In this document: positions 35,134-46,500 of the stretch, in pieces
Position numbering within the stretch: the stretch's first letter is position 1
Layout of the letters: each line of letters starts with the position of its first letter
Assembly (NCBI GenBank): GCA_945910005.1
Contig: CAMDTW010000361.1
Coordinates: 1 to 64,000, forward strand
DNA length: 64,000 nt
Direction of reading: 5' to 3'
DNA from: Isoperla grammatica
Lineage: Eukaryota > Arthropoda > Insecta > Plecoptera > Perlodidae
Notes under the pieces: model-generated
The model's input: the letters and a program-made list of their open reading frames with translations, nothing else
What the model was told of the DNA's origin: nothing
Database searches by the model: none
Position numbers and translations under genes: made by a program

Positions 35134-35190
35134 TACATGGAGGATTCAATACGGTATTGAGTACGATCCGGCTGTTCAATCCTCCATGTA
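35134..35190. repeat. Short inverted repeat
   Basis: Arms tacatggaggattcaa and ttcaatcctccatgta are separated by 25 bp. Confidence 0.6.
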
Positions 35191-35401
35191 ATCACTTCAT
35201 GCCACTGCGTGATCCCCTATTCAGATGTAAAGTTGGCGCAACGTATCAATTCTAATGCTCACGAAATAGCTGAGTAAAATTGTACCAACTTTACTTAGAT
35301 TACTTCTCTTATTTCTACAGTCTACTTATAACAGGTCAATTACGAAAAATTTACGACCTTGTTTTTGGATACCTGGAAATTTCTAACGCAATGGGCGTGA
35401 C

Positions 35402-35850
35402 TAATAAAATAAATAAAATAAATAAATAAATTCACATTTAGAGTCTACCCACTCAGTAACTAAACTGATTTGCAGTGGGGGACTTTAATTTAAAGTGACT
35501 AAACCAACCCTGTAGGCTTCGAACACCATCGACGAGTGAGCGATAACCAATCAAAGATCGATATTTCAAATACGAAACATATGAATCAGTGATTGGGCAG
35601 TGCGAACACCTGCGGACAAATGCCAGAATCAACAAGGCCGATTCAGAACAACTTTGATTTTATTGAGTGCTTCGTTGCTAGGACGGCTCCAACGTCACCG
35701 TTTACTTATTCCTAAGACAAGAAGTGATGGAATTGAATCGACATTAGAAGTTAAAAACTTCTGCCTGAAGCGGGATTTGAACCCGGGACCTTCTGCATTG
35801 GACGCAGGGATGCTAACCACTAGACTCTCCTTTACGAATTTGTGAAAGAA
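35402..35850 (-). mobile_element. tRNA-derived SINE, near full length
   Basis: Read on the minus strand, the head shows an A box (tctagtggttagcat) and a B box (cgggttcaaatcc) at tRNA spacing. The body is collinear with the SINE at 33.5 kb, and the tail is rich in ATTT (aataaataaataaataa on the plus strand). The length is about 450 bp. Both A and B boxes are well preserved, so RNA polymerase III transcription is plausible. Confidence 0.8.
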
Positions 35851-36009
35851 CGCTAGGAATATGTTGATTTTCGTTGAGACAGAGTGCACGAAAGGGGTTA
35901 TAGATAAGGATCCGAGATCGGTATAGTCCCTTTGGGTCTATTATGGGTTTCTCTGCGAGCTGCGATCACCTCAGGCTACGAAAACTCGTTTGTCTCCCTA
36001 GCCCAGGCT

Positions 36010-36480
36010 GGAACACCCCCTTGAGTCGCTAGCACTGCTGATGGTAAGATAGAAATGTGACGAGAAACTGTCATGTCTGATTAGACAGTTGATCCGTGGC
36101 TTAGTTGAGAACAAGAAAATCGGTCGATCTTTCGTCGATCTTGGCATTTCACAAATGATGTACAGCCCCACTATCTGGCTACCACAAACATGAGACGAAA
36201 TCCCCGAATTCATTACCGGAAGCCATAACAGAAGTTCAACTATGCTCACATTTTTTTGAAACCCAACATCTAGTCACTTCACATAATAGGCGTCCACACA
36301 ACAAACAAACGATTACATTTGATTACTTTTTGACAGTTCGGACCATACAAATTCAAGGAATCTGCGGTCACACTCGGGGTGTACAAACAACTTATTATAA
36401 ATGCAGTGAAACAAATGCCCTGCGGCGTTCTCAGCTTTGTCATGGACAAAGTTTAGTGTGGTTGATTGGAACTGAAACGG
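36010..36480 (-). repeat. Dispersed repeat, inverted copy of the 27.2 and 42.9 kb family
   Basis: The inverse words ccccgaattcattaccggaa, aataggcgtccacacaacaa, gattactttttgacag and ttctcagctttgtcatgg match 42880-43140. The flank word ttagttgagaacaagaaaat recurs inverted at 43200 and 60645. Confidence 0.65.
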
Positions 36481-36661
36481 TATTTCAATTGTTATCTCAG
36501 ACGGAACTGTTTGAAATTCGGTTTCGAAAAACTATTTGCATTTTTGTTATTGAAGTCCGAGTGGGTACCAAGAAAACAATTAGCAACCCTTTGTCAATCA
36601 CCCCTTTATGTTAGCAAAGCTCTTTGTACAACCGTTGAGTGAAGAAAGCTTGAAGCTTGAA

Positions 36662-36990
36662 TTAAAAACGAAGGATACCTTTACGTCAAAAATGCAGCAA
36701 ATTGTCATGTTTTAATTATATTTCAAGAATGGACCTCGAAATCGAGAATCTGAAAAATAACGATGCTGTGGTTTGGTAAGCCCTACAAACTGAATGTGAT
36801 ACCTATTTCATTAAGAATTTAGTAAAATAGATATCACAGTCATACTGATTATAATGTTGAGGATAGTTTGTAGGGCTTACCAAACCACAGCATCCATATT
36901 TTTCAGATTTTCGATTTCGAGGTCCATTCTTGAGATATAATTAAAACATGACAATTTGCTGCGGTTTTTGACGTAAAGGTATATAAAGAA
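36662..36990. mobile_element. Palindromic MITE related to the piggyBac-type family
   Basis: The arms run from acgaaggatacctttacgtc to gacgtaaaggtatataaaga and are inverted over about 140 bp each, including tggtttggtaagccctacaa and its inverse. The terminal words match the TTAA-flanked elements at 20.7 and 37.5 kb. TTAA is present at the left end but was not found at the right. Confidence 0.65.
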
Positions 36991-37071
36991 GACTTTAGGG
37001 TACACAAACAGTCTGTCAGTTGGAAACCACGCCATTTCTCGCGCTCGCAACTGAGAGTGAAACCGATAATA

Positions 37072-37375
37072 TAGGTCTCTCACAGCAAGAAATAAGATAG
37101 TATCAGGACCGCCTACATTTAGTTTCCAACTTGACAAGCGCGTATCACTGACGTTTTGCCCGATTATCTAGTAAAATTTGGTTTGCGGTAAGTTTTTTTT
37201 GACGGTAACGCACAAGAAAACGTGCAAGCAGGTTTCCGTCAAAAAACTTAACGCAACCAAATTGTACTAGATAATTGGGAAAAATGTTAGTGATTCGCAC
37301 TTGTTATGTTGGTAACTAATTGTGGACGGTCCGGACTCCCCTGATACTATCTTACTTCTTGGTGTGAGAAACCTT
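37072..37375. mobile_element. Fold-back MITE, 'aggtctctcacagcaagaa' family, copy 1
   Basis: The left end aggtctctcacagcaagaa and the right end ttcttggtgtgagaaacct are inverse. The inner arms carry cccgattatctagtaaaatt, aagttttttttgacggtaac and their inverses. Other copies lie at 48746-49192 and 61258-61522. Confidence 0.75.
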
Positions 37376-37424
37376 TAGTATATATATATATATATATATT
37401 GTATAACAGTACCAAATAAACGGA

Positions 37425-37505
37425 TTTACTAAGCCGGAACCGGAAATCGAACCCTGGACCTTAAAATCATCTTTAGAAAACCACAACCAACGAACCTCGC
37501 ACAAA
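37425..37505 (-). repeat. tRNA-like (SINE head) fragment
   Basis: On the minus strand 'aggttcgttggttgtgg' and the B-box-like 'cagggttcgatttcc' are spaced as in a tRNA, but the cloverleaf is poor. A SINE remnant is inferred. Confidence 0.45.
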
Positions 37506-37515
37506 AACAAACTTG

Positions 37516-37897
37516 TTAACAGGGAAGGATACACCTACGTCAAAAACCGCAACAAATTTTCATTTTTAATTTATATCACAAGAATGGGCTTCGAAATCAA
37601 AAATCTTAATCAACAGCGCACTGTGGTTTAGTAAGCCCTACACATTGAATGCGCTAAGTCGTGACTTATATTATAATCAGTATGTTTTTTTATTAATAAT
37701 TAATTGTATTACTAATTATCGAATTATAATCAAAATACTACGCCAATGGTTATAATATTTTATTCAATCTGTAGGGCTTACAAAAGCAAAGTTCGCTGCT
37801 GATTTAGATTTTCGCTTTCTTGTTGCAATCTTGAGATATTATTTAATAATGAACATTTTCTGCGGTTTTTGATGTAGAGACTACCCTTTGCCCTTAA
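37516..37897. mobile_element. piggyBac-type MITE, copy 2 (TTAA-flanked)
   Basis: An inverted copy of the element at 20741-21121, bounded by TTAA on both sides (cttgttaacaggg and gcccttaatatc). Both ends contain the word CGTCAAAAACCGCA or a close variant. Confidence 0.75.
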
Positions 37898-38715
37898 TAT
37901 CGGCGTTAGTTCATGCGACGTCCGCATATAGACGTGAGCGCTAGATCCGCGCATGACGTCACATCGTCTGTAATATGGTGTGCATTGTGCGCGCAACAAT
38001 TGGCTAAGTGGTGGCTTCGCTCGCATTAACTTGTTAAGCCGTTCTTAAATCGCAGTAGGCTCAACTTATTCTAATGACCGGTTCTAGTAATTTATTACAT
38101 TTTTCGTTTTGTTATGTTTGACAGGTTCGTTTTTCGTTTTCGTTTTGTGATTGCGTTCAATTGAATGGATGCTTAGTGGGTTAACAATGACCTATAGTGG
38201 AGGGATTGTGGGTGTGTTCTGTCTTGCTTCTAATGCAGAAGTACCAGGGTTTGATTGTCGGGCCAGGCTAGTTTTTTTTAATTGACTATCTGTATTACTG
38301 TATATCTGCTGTATGGGATACCGTATGACAGCAGCGCTGTGAGCGTTCCTGTTCACACAAATGTCAGTATGCCCCTCAATTGACGCATGCAATAATGATG
38401 TCGTGTAAATACAAATGGCTGCAGGGGGACGGCACCCGCGCGCGAAGAGTGTGGTAGACTGTGTTATTCCATCAACAATGACAACATCAACTTGTACCAG
38501 GTTTCACTAATTTTTTAGGATTTTTCAGCTGATTTTTATTTTAATTACATAACACTCATTAATAATTAACTTTTAAGCGCCCAAGTATGTCAATAATAAA
38601 AATTACTGTAAATAATATACTAGGCATATAAGATTTTGGAGCACTTAACTAAAGCTGAGCTAGATATAATAGTTAAACATGGTTAAACTGAACGTCATCG
38701 CTCACAGCGCACTCT
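37898..38715. other. Intron 1, no gene recognised
   Basis: It contains a TGACGTCA palindrome near 37954 and a decayed B-box-like word (ccagggtttgattgt, about 38246). No coding segment was recognised. Confidence 0.4.
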
Positions 38716-38719
38716 ACCT

Positions 38720-39015
38720 GTCATACGGTCTCCAATATGTAAACGTTGACTTTGGAGCCGTCATATAACTTACTATAGTCCCAACGTGAGTATTCGCATA
38801 CCGAACTCAGACCCTTATCTAAGACCCCTTTCATGCACGCTAATTCAATGAATATCAACAGATTCCTGGCGGTCTTACACACATTCGTAAATGCGTTCTT
38901 CCGATGAGAGAGTACACACACCTGTTTGACCACGCCCACCGTTCTAGGTAACCAACCATTGTACTCGGCTATGTCGTAACTCGTCAACATGTGAATACTT
39001 ACGTTGGGCCAACTT
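38720..39015. repeat. Dispersed repeat, related to 49.8-50.3 kb
   Basis: Words such as 'ctatgtcgtaactcgtcaac', 'acttacgttgggccaacttt' and 'attcgtaaatgcgttctt' reappear at 49815-49875 and (inverted) 50165-50195, and in part at 35830. An interspersed element is inferred. Confidence 0.5.
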
Positions 39016-39082
39016 TAGCAACGAATCACATAATACATTTTATAAATGTTCCCCACTGAAAATCAGTTCTTGTAAAGCCTGA

Positions 39083-39477
39083 TTCACAATTGAAATAAGA
39101 GTTGCAATAAGAAACAGTGACAGAGTGAAATAACAAGCAACTGGTTCACAACCGACGACTTGTTGCTTATTTCAGTATTCAAAGCAGCGCCTTTATTGTG
39201 TACTTACTATCATTGACTACAACAGCAGCAAATATCCGGTACCACTGTTTTTGTTTTGATTTCCGTAGTTGGCCATCTCATATGGCTGTTCTGCATTCTG
39301 ATTGGTTCGTAATAAGGTGCACAATGGGAAGTTGGATTAAGAAATGGGATTGATTCATTTCTTATGACTTTTTCAATCCACTGTGACGGATGTGAACCAC
39401 AGCATTGTTAATGTATGTTCCAATTCGCTTAAACCTTATTGCTATTTCACTAAACCAACTCTTATTTCAATTGTGAA
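39083..39477. mobile_element. MITE with TTCACAATTGAAATAAGAG ends
   Basis: The left end ttcacaattgaaataagagt and the right end actcttatttcaattgtgaa are perfect inverses. The interior carries further 'cttatttca' and 'tgttgcttatttc' words. The length is about 395 bp. Confidence 0.75.
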
Positions 39478-39673
39478 CCACGTTTAACTTACTAGTTACT
39501 GGGTAAAGACTTTAAATACAAATTGATTTATTAAAGAGAATCAGAAGACAGATGACAATGTTGAAAAGTGAGAAAGATCTTGATATGAGAAATAGGGTGA
39601 TTAAAGATATGCACGATTGGGTTGATTGATTTTTTTATTAGTTTAACGATTACTCGAAAAGTATGATTATAAA

Positions 39674-39882
39674 GTTGAGAAACTGTAAGAATGACGGCCC
39701 CCTTTATATCCCCTCTACAGCTACCCGACCCCCCTCAACTCCGTGACAACCTAACAAAATGAAATGCGTAACTGAAAATCAGTTTGTTTCAGTTGTTTAG
39801 TTTGTTGTTTCATGGAGTTGAGGGGGGTCAGGTAGCAGTGGTGGGGATAAGGAGGGGGCCGTCATTCTTACAGTTTCTCAAC
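39674..39882. mobile_element. Fold-back MITE with about 75-bp arms
   Basis: The left arm starts gttgagaaactgtaagaatg and the right arm ends cattcttacagtttctcaac. The arms continue with acggccccct and agggggccgt, and ccccctcaactcc and ggagttgagggggg. Confidence 0.75.
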
Positions 39883-40029
39883 TATATGACGTCGAGGAAA
39901 GGGACAAATAGGTCTCCCTCTCGAACTGTCAGGCTACAGTGGCATACGCTTCCGCCGGCATAGCTCTCAGGATCGCCAAAGCACGCAAATCTGCCCATAA
40001 GGTAGCAGTCCCTGGGCAGGAGTTCTTGT

Positions 40030-40080
40030 AACTAACTGACTGACTGACTAACTGACTGACTGACTGACTGACTGACTGAC
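40030..40080. repeat. (CTGA)n microsatellite
   Basis: About 11 tandem CTGA units with one interruption (ctaa). Confidence 0.9.
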
Positions 40081-40088
40081 TAAACAAA

Positions 40089-40390
40089 CAGTGTTGAATT
40101 CAGAGTTTTTCCCCGGGGGTGCTATTTCAAATCCCGGGGGTGTATACATCGAATGAAGTGGAGGGGACAAATTTTCAAAACCAACTGCTTCCACATTACT
40201 TAAACTAATTAACTGTCAAGTGTTCTGATACAACACACACAATTTTATTTACTTATTAAACCTTGAAAGCAATATTTCCGTTTCATTTCAAAATTAAGTA
40301 AATATATAGAGCATGTAGCCAATTTATTCCCGGGGGGGCGAATGACAATTCTTCGCCCCCCCCCCGGGATCATAGCTGAATTCAACACTG
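40089..40390. mobile_element. hAT-type MITE with 8-bp target duplication
   Basis: The ends are CAGTGTTGAATTCAG and its inverse CTGAATTCAACACTG. The flanking 8-mers taaacaaa (40081-40088) and tatacaaa (40391-40398) match at 7 of 8. CA(G)..TG ends with 8-bp duplications are typical of hAT elements. No transposase is seen inside. Confidence 0.7.
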
Positions 40391-41357
40391 TATACAAATA
40401 CAAATATATTTATTTATGTCAGAGGACAGATGAAAAGTTTAACAGTGAGAAATATCATGATCCGTGTGATATTAAAGATATGTACGAGGCCCTCTTTTTG
40501 GGCACCGGTCACCACCCGACCGGACTCAGGACTGTAACCGAATACCTCACTCCAATAAACGTCGAGGACTCACGTACGGATCTCTGCTGATTATGATGGA
40601 GTCAGTAATCATTCTAATGATACCGAAGATCCACCAGCCGGCACAGGAAACGTCTTTCAAATAATGCCAAGGTCGTCTTTAAATTGCGATATTTACCCGA
40701 CAAAAACAATGCAAGTTTTTCGTATGAATTAGCTTCGAAATGAATGGGAAGCGTAACTGAGCTCTGGACACGCAACGCATGTATGCAGCAAAGTGGCTTG
40801 TTGACGCAATTGCTCGTAGAAGAGTGCGTTGCGTAGACAGCGAAGGTACCACAACGTATAAACTAAACTGTATGTCACTCCAGGATAATAGTGCGAGAAC
40901 TGGCAAATACCACTGCCAGAATGGGGTTTTACCGACCCCTATGGGGAGGCGTACAAGAAACGACTACACTGCAGCGCTGCGAGCGTTCCGGCCACTGATC
41001 TCCGCCTGCTAGAAGTCACTGAAAACCTCTCTAGAAGCCAGTGCACTAATTATTATTGGGAAAATATCCATCGATTCCAAAGAAGTCAAGTAGTTTTTTC
41101 AATGACTTCGTTGAAAATTGTGTGTATCCAATAGCACAAGGCTCAATTGAGGGGGCTGTGACATCACAGGCGGACAAACAATGTGTTGCTAGGCAACTCC
41201 ATTAGTGTATCTTTCTTTGATTGGTGCATATTCAATGTTTGTCCGAAACAAAACAAGGCAACACGGTTATTTTTAGAATTGAGTCGTGTGCTATATTCAG
41301 TGACCGTTGGCCGGATCGCTCGCAACGTTCTCTGTGCACTTGTTACGCCTCCCCTTA

Positions 41358-42050
41358 TGGCCGGTTCTCACGGTGCGAGTTGGCGTGCGAGTTGATAGAG
41401 CCAGTAGCTGGGGGCCAGCTACTTGCTTCGTGTAAACAGGTCGGCCGGGTTACTGACTGTGCGAGTTGGTCAGTAGCTCGCCTGGCGAGCTACTTCAAAT
41501 ATTTTTGTTTCGACTGGCCACTGGCCTTCCCCCACCACGGGGATGTTCGGATGGGCCAGCCGCTGGCGCCATGTGAACGCACAGGTCAGTAACTGAGCGT
41601 CAGTAGACGGTAGAGCACGTTATTTTGTTTATGTTTTTCGTGCTGATATATTATTATTATTATCATAATTTTTGTTTTGGAATATGTCGGGAAGGTGGAG
41701 TGACGAACAGACGGCAAACTTTGTGCATTTGTACAGAGAACAAGAAAATTGGTGGAACGATTTTGGACCTGGATATAAAAATAATAATTCCTCGTACAGT
41801 ATCAACGAAAATGATCTTATTACTTCTCATGCTAGCACTCTATAATACGATCTTCAGACATTCTTGCAACTGACAGGGTCAGTTCAAGTCCGAGCAGAAG
41901 GCCAGCCGCTGGCTTACTGGCATGCCAGTAACTCGCACCGTGTAAACAGCTGGGGCCAGTTGAGTCTGAGCCCAGTAGCTTGCCCCTCAGTTAGAGGGCC
42001 AGCAACTGGCTTACTGGCATGCCAGTAACTCGCACCGTGAGAACCGGCCA
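41358..42050. mobile_element. PIF/Harbinger-like element with TTA target duplication and a captured or relict MADF-like ORF
   Basis: Terminal repeats TGGCCGGTTCTCACGGTGCG and the inverse CGCACCGTGAGAACCGGCCA are flanked by TTA on both sides (41355-41357 and 42051-42053). 3-bp TTA duplications are characteristic of PIF/Harbinger transposons. Subterminal 'gccagtaactcgcaccgtg' and 'ggccagc' words are repeated within each arm. The centre holds a short MADF/Myb-like ORF, and no DDE transposase is visible. Total length about 693 bp. Confidence 0.7.
41684..41845 (+). pseudogene. Short MADF/Myb-SANT-like ORF inside the Harbinger-like element (53 aa)
   Basis: The ORF begins MSGRWSDEQTANFVHLYREQ and continues ENWWNDFGPGYKNNN before drifting to a stop at 41843. 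The spacing F-V-x-L-Y-x-x-x-x-x-x-W-W and P-x-Y-K-N resembles the first half of a MADF (Myb/SANT-like) DNA-binding domain, the type of accessory protein encoded by PIF/Harbinger elements. A full domain would need about 85 residues, so this is truncated. The family assignment rests on pattern only. Confidence 0.5.
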
Positions 42051-42059
42051 TTAGATTCC

Positions 42060-42590
42060 TTCACTGTGAACACCCGCGCGCTTCGTCCACTCGACACTCT
42101 TGACAAGCAATACCGGCTTATCGTGCATGACCAAAAATCCTAATACAGCATCTTGGAATAACCGAACTGCCGTTGTTTTTCTAAACAACACGCATAGTTT
42201 TCGCAGTAGAGCTTCCATTAAAAATTTGACATTGATGAAATACTGAAAATAAACACTAAAATATTGAATGGCATTTATAAGATACGTTCACAAAAAAAAA
42301 AAATCGAATTCTCACCCCCTTCTAGCTATTTATGTTGAACACATAACTACACATAAAGTGGTGTGACACAGAATGATTGACAGCTGAGCAGGCAATTGAG
42401 TGGCAGCAGCTGACTAGTTAGCACTGACGTAGTTATTATGCTGATGCATACATAACACGCTGATACAATAAACTTTGTCACGCGCGCTTGCATTGAACTA
42501 AAGTGCAGTTAAGCCTTAAGTGTGTGTTTTCATAATGTTGTGGAGTACGCCACTTTGCCATTTCAAAATTGCGATATAACGACACAATAC
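42060..42590. other. Intron 1, no gene recognised
   Basis: AT-rich with a poly(A) run near 42292-42302. No exon or inverted repeat was recognised. Confidence 0.4.
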
Positions 42591-42604
42591 TCTGGAGGCG
42601 GGAG

Positions 42605-42623
42605 GGGGGGGGGGGGGGGGGGT
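42605..42623. repeat. Poly(G) run
   Basis: About 18 consecutive G residues, at a site likely to be error-prone in sequencing. Confidence 0.85.
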
Positions 42624-42684
42624 TATCAGAATTCGCATTCGCTCTACCGGATGTACGCAGGCACTAGCAGCCATGCTGGGGCTG

Positions 42685-42778
42685 GCATCCATGCCCAAGC
42701 CAGGATTTGAACCTAGAACTCAGAGACCGCGGTTTACTAGACCAACGCCCAATCGACCTCGGCCAACAGCGCTGGTAC
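42685..42778 (-). mobile_element. tRNA-derived SINE head
   Basis: On the minus strand it has 'ttggccgaggtcgattggg' (A-box region of a Leu/Ser-type tRNA) and 'taggttcaaatcctggc' (B box). The acceptor stem is not well paired, so this is a SINE or tRNA pseudogene rather than a functional tRNA. Confidence 0.6.
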
Positions 42779-42879
42779 AAATACACTAATTTAGTTATAA
42801 CTTTACACATTAGGGGAATTGCTTTTAAATCCGTATTTGGGGCGGGAACAATAACTTCGAGACGGTTTACCTAAAACTT

Positions 42880-43230
42880 TGTCCGTGGCAAAGCTGAGAA
42901 CGCCGCAGGGCATTTTTTCACTGCATTTATAATACGTTGTTTTTACAGCCCGAGTGCGACCCCTGTTTCCATGAAATTGTTGGATCAGAACACTGTCAAA
43001 AAGTAATCAAATTTAATCGTTTGTTTGTTGTGTGGACGCCTATTATTTGTAGATGTTGGATTTCCAAGAAATGTGCGCATGGGTGAACTTCTGTTATGGC
43101 TCCGGTAATGAATTCGGGGATTTCGTATCATGTTTGTGCTAGCCAGGTAGTGGAGGTGTACATCATGTGAAATGTCAAGATCGATAAAAGATCCACTGAT
43201 TTTCTTGTTCTCAACTAAGCCACGGACCCA
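42880..43230 (+). repeat. Dispersed repeat copy (family of 27.2 and 36.2 kb)
   Basis: It carries 'aaagctgagaacgccgcag', 'cactgtcaaaaagtaatcaa', 'gtgtggacgcctattattt', 'taatgaattcggggatttcg' and the flank 'gttctcaactaagccacgga', which recurs at 60651. Confidence 0.65.
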
Positions 43231-43369
43231 CTGCTCATGGCTGGCCGCACTTAAGTTACTTTACTGTCCATCATTACGCAAAATACATATTTAACCAATG
43301 ACATTCTACAGAAGCGCGTGCTGGTTCTTGGAATTGGAACACACGTAGAACCGCCCCCTTAAAACTACC

Positions 43370-43371
<2 letters not shown>

Positions 43372-43401
<30 letters not shown>

Positions 43402-43412
43402 GGACAGACGGT
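43372..43412. repeat. (CAGA)n microsatellite
   Basis: About nine tandem CAGA/CGGA units. Confidence 0.9.
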
Positions 43413-43529
43413 CGACACTTTCAACCTCCTCCTCTTCTCCATTGCAATATTAATTAACCCAAGTTACGTCTACGTGATTAAATAGCCAATTAAGCCACTC
43501 TTGGCGAGAGTCTGTGTAGCCTCCATCAG

Positions 43530-46500
43530 CAACATCCTCTACTCTTGCGCGGTGACGTCATAGCTATGGCCGCCGCGTCTTGAGACGTTCAACTCAATCC
43601 CTGGCGGGGGCTCGTCCAACTACCCTTCCCTTCCCTTCCCTCCCCCCAAACATATTGTAAACTCTGCGTTGCTCCATCAGCAACATCCTCTACTGTTGCG
43701 CGGTGACGTCATAGCTATGGCCGCCGCGTCTTGAGACGTTCAACTCAATCCCTGGCGGGGGCTCGTCCAACTACCCTTCCCTTCCCTTCCCTCCCCCCAA
43801 ACATATTGTAAACTCTGCGTTGCTCCATCAGCAACATCCTCTACTGTTGCGCGGTGACGTCATAGCTATGGCCGCCGCGTCTTGAGACGTTCAACTCAAT
43901 CCCTGGCGGGGGCTCGTCCAACTACCCTCCCCTTCCCCCCCCCAAACATATTGTAAACTCTGCGTTGCTCCATCAGCAACATCCTCTACTGTTGCGCGGT
44001 GACGTCATAGCTATGGCCGCCGCGTCTTGAGACGTTCAACTCAATCCCTGGCGGGGGCTCGTCCAACTACCCTTCCCTTCCCTTCCCCCAAACATATTGT
44101 AACCTCTGCGTTGCTCCATCAGCAACATCCTCTACTGTTGCGCGGTGACGTCATAGCTATGGCCGCCGCGTCTTGAGACGTTCAACTCAATCCCTGGCGG
44201 GGGCTCGTCCAACTACCCTTCCCTTCCCTCCCCTCCCCCCAAACATATTGTAAACTCTGCGTTGCTCCATCAGCAACATCCTCTACTGTTGCGCGGTGAC
44301 GTCATAGCTATGGCCGCCGCGTCTTGAGACGTTCAACTCAATCCCTGGCGGGGGCTCGTCCAACTACCCTTCCCTTCCCTTCCCTCCCCCCAAACATATT
44401 GTAAACTCTGCGTTGCTCCATCAGCAACATCCTCTACTGTTGCGCGGTGACGTCATAGCTATGGCCGCCGCGTCTTGAGACGTTCAACTCAATCCCTGGC
44501 GGGGGCTCGTCCAACTACCCTTCCCTTCCCTTCCCTCCCCCCAAACATATTGTAAACTCTGCGTTGCTCCATCAGCAACATCCTCTACTGTTGCGCGGTG
44601 ACGTCATAGCTATGGCCGCCGCGTCTTGAGACGTTCAACTCAATCCCTGGCGGGGGCTCGTCCAACTACCCTTCCCTTCCCTCCCCCCAAACATATTGTA
44701 AACTCTGCGTTGCTCCATCAGCAACATCCTCTACTGTTGCGCGGTGACGTCATAGCTATGGCCGCCGCGTCTGGAGACGTTCAACTCAATCCCTGGCGGG
44801 GGCTCGTCCAACTACCCTTCCCTTCCCTCCCCCCAAACATATTGTAAACTCTGCGTTGCTCCATCAGCAACATCCTCTACTGTTGCGCGATGACGTCATA
44901 GCTATGGCCGCCGCGTCTTGAGACGTTCAACTCAATCCCTGGCGGGGGCTCGTCCAACTACCCTTCCCTCCCCTCCCCCCAAACATATTGTAAACTCTGC
45001 GTTGCTCCATCAGCAACATCCTCTACTGTTGCGCGATGACGTCATAGCTATGGCCGCCGCGTCTTGAGACGTTCAACTCAATCCCTGGCGGGGGCTCGTC
45101 CAACTACCCTTCCCTTCCCTTCCCTCCCCCCAAACATATTGTAAACTCTGCGTTGCTCCATCAGCAACATCCTCTACTGTTGCGCGATGACGTCATAGCT
45201 ATGGCCGCCGCGTCTTGAGACGTTCAACTCAATCCCTGGCGGGGGCTCGTCCAACTACCCTTCCCTTCCCTTCCCTCCCCCCAAACATATTGTAAACTCT
45301 GCGTTGCTCCATCAGCAACATCCTCTACTGTTGCGCGATGACGTCATAGCTATGGCCGCCGCGTCTTGAGACGTTCAACTCAATCCCTGGCGGGGGCTCG
45401 TCCAACTACCCTTCCCTTCCCTTCCCTCCCCCCAAACATATTGTAAACTCTGCGTTGCTCCATCAGCAACATCCTCTACTGTTGCGCGATGACGTCATAG
45501 CTATGGCCGCCGCGTCTTGAGACGTTCAACTCAATCCCTGGCGGGGGCTCGTCCAACTACCCTTCCCTTCCCTTCCCTCCCCCCAAACATATTGTAAACT
45601 CTGCGTTGCTCCATCAGCAACATCCTCTACTGTTGCGCGATGACGTCATAGCTATGGCCGCCGCGTCTTGAGACGTTCAACTCAATCCCTGGCGGGGGCT
45701 CGTCCAACTACCCTTCCCTTCCCTCCCCCCAAACATATTGTAAACTCTGCGTTGCTCCATCAGCAACATCCTCTACTGTTGCGCGGTGACGTCATAGCTA
45801 TGGCCGCCGCGTCTTGAGACGTTCAACTCAATCCCTGGCGGGGGCTCGTCCAACTACCCTTCCCTTCCCTCCCCCCAAACATATTGTAAACTCTGCGTTG
45901 CTCCATCAGCAACATCCTCTACTGTTGCGCGATGACGTCATAGCTATGGCCGCCGCGTCTTGAGACGTTCAACTCAATCCCTGGCGGGGGCTCGTCCAAC
46001 TACCCTTCCCTTCCCTCCCCCCAAACATATTGTAAACTCTGCGTTGCTCCATCAGCAACATCCTCTACTGTTGCGCGGTGACGTCATAGCTATGGCCGCC
46101 GCGTCTTGAGACGTTCAACTCAATCCCTGGCGGGGGCTCGTCCAACTACCCTTTCCTTCCCTTCCCTCCCCCCAAACATATTGTAAACTCTGCGTTGCTC
46201 CATCAGCAACATCCTCTACTGTTGCGCGGTGACGTCATAGCTATGGCCGCCGCGTCTTGAGACGTTCAACTCAATCCCTGGCGGGGGCTCGTCCAACTAC
46301 CCTTCCCTTCCCTTCCCTCCCCCCAAACATATTGTAAACTCTGCGTTGCTCCATCAGCAACATCCTCTACTGTTGATGGTGACGTCATAGCTATGGCCGC
46401 CGCGTCTTGAGACGTTCAACTCAATCCCTGGCGGGGGCTTGTCCAACTACCCTTCCCTTCCCTTCCCTCCCCCCAAACATATTGTAAACTCTGCGTTGCT

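Noticed and set aside
42685..42778. Functional tRNA gene on the minus strand
   Set aside because: A and B boxes are present, but acceptor-stem pairing is poor and no clean anticodon arm was found, so it is a SINE head or pseudogene.
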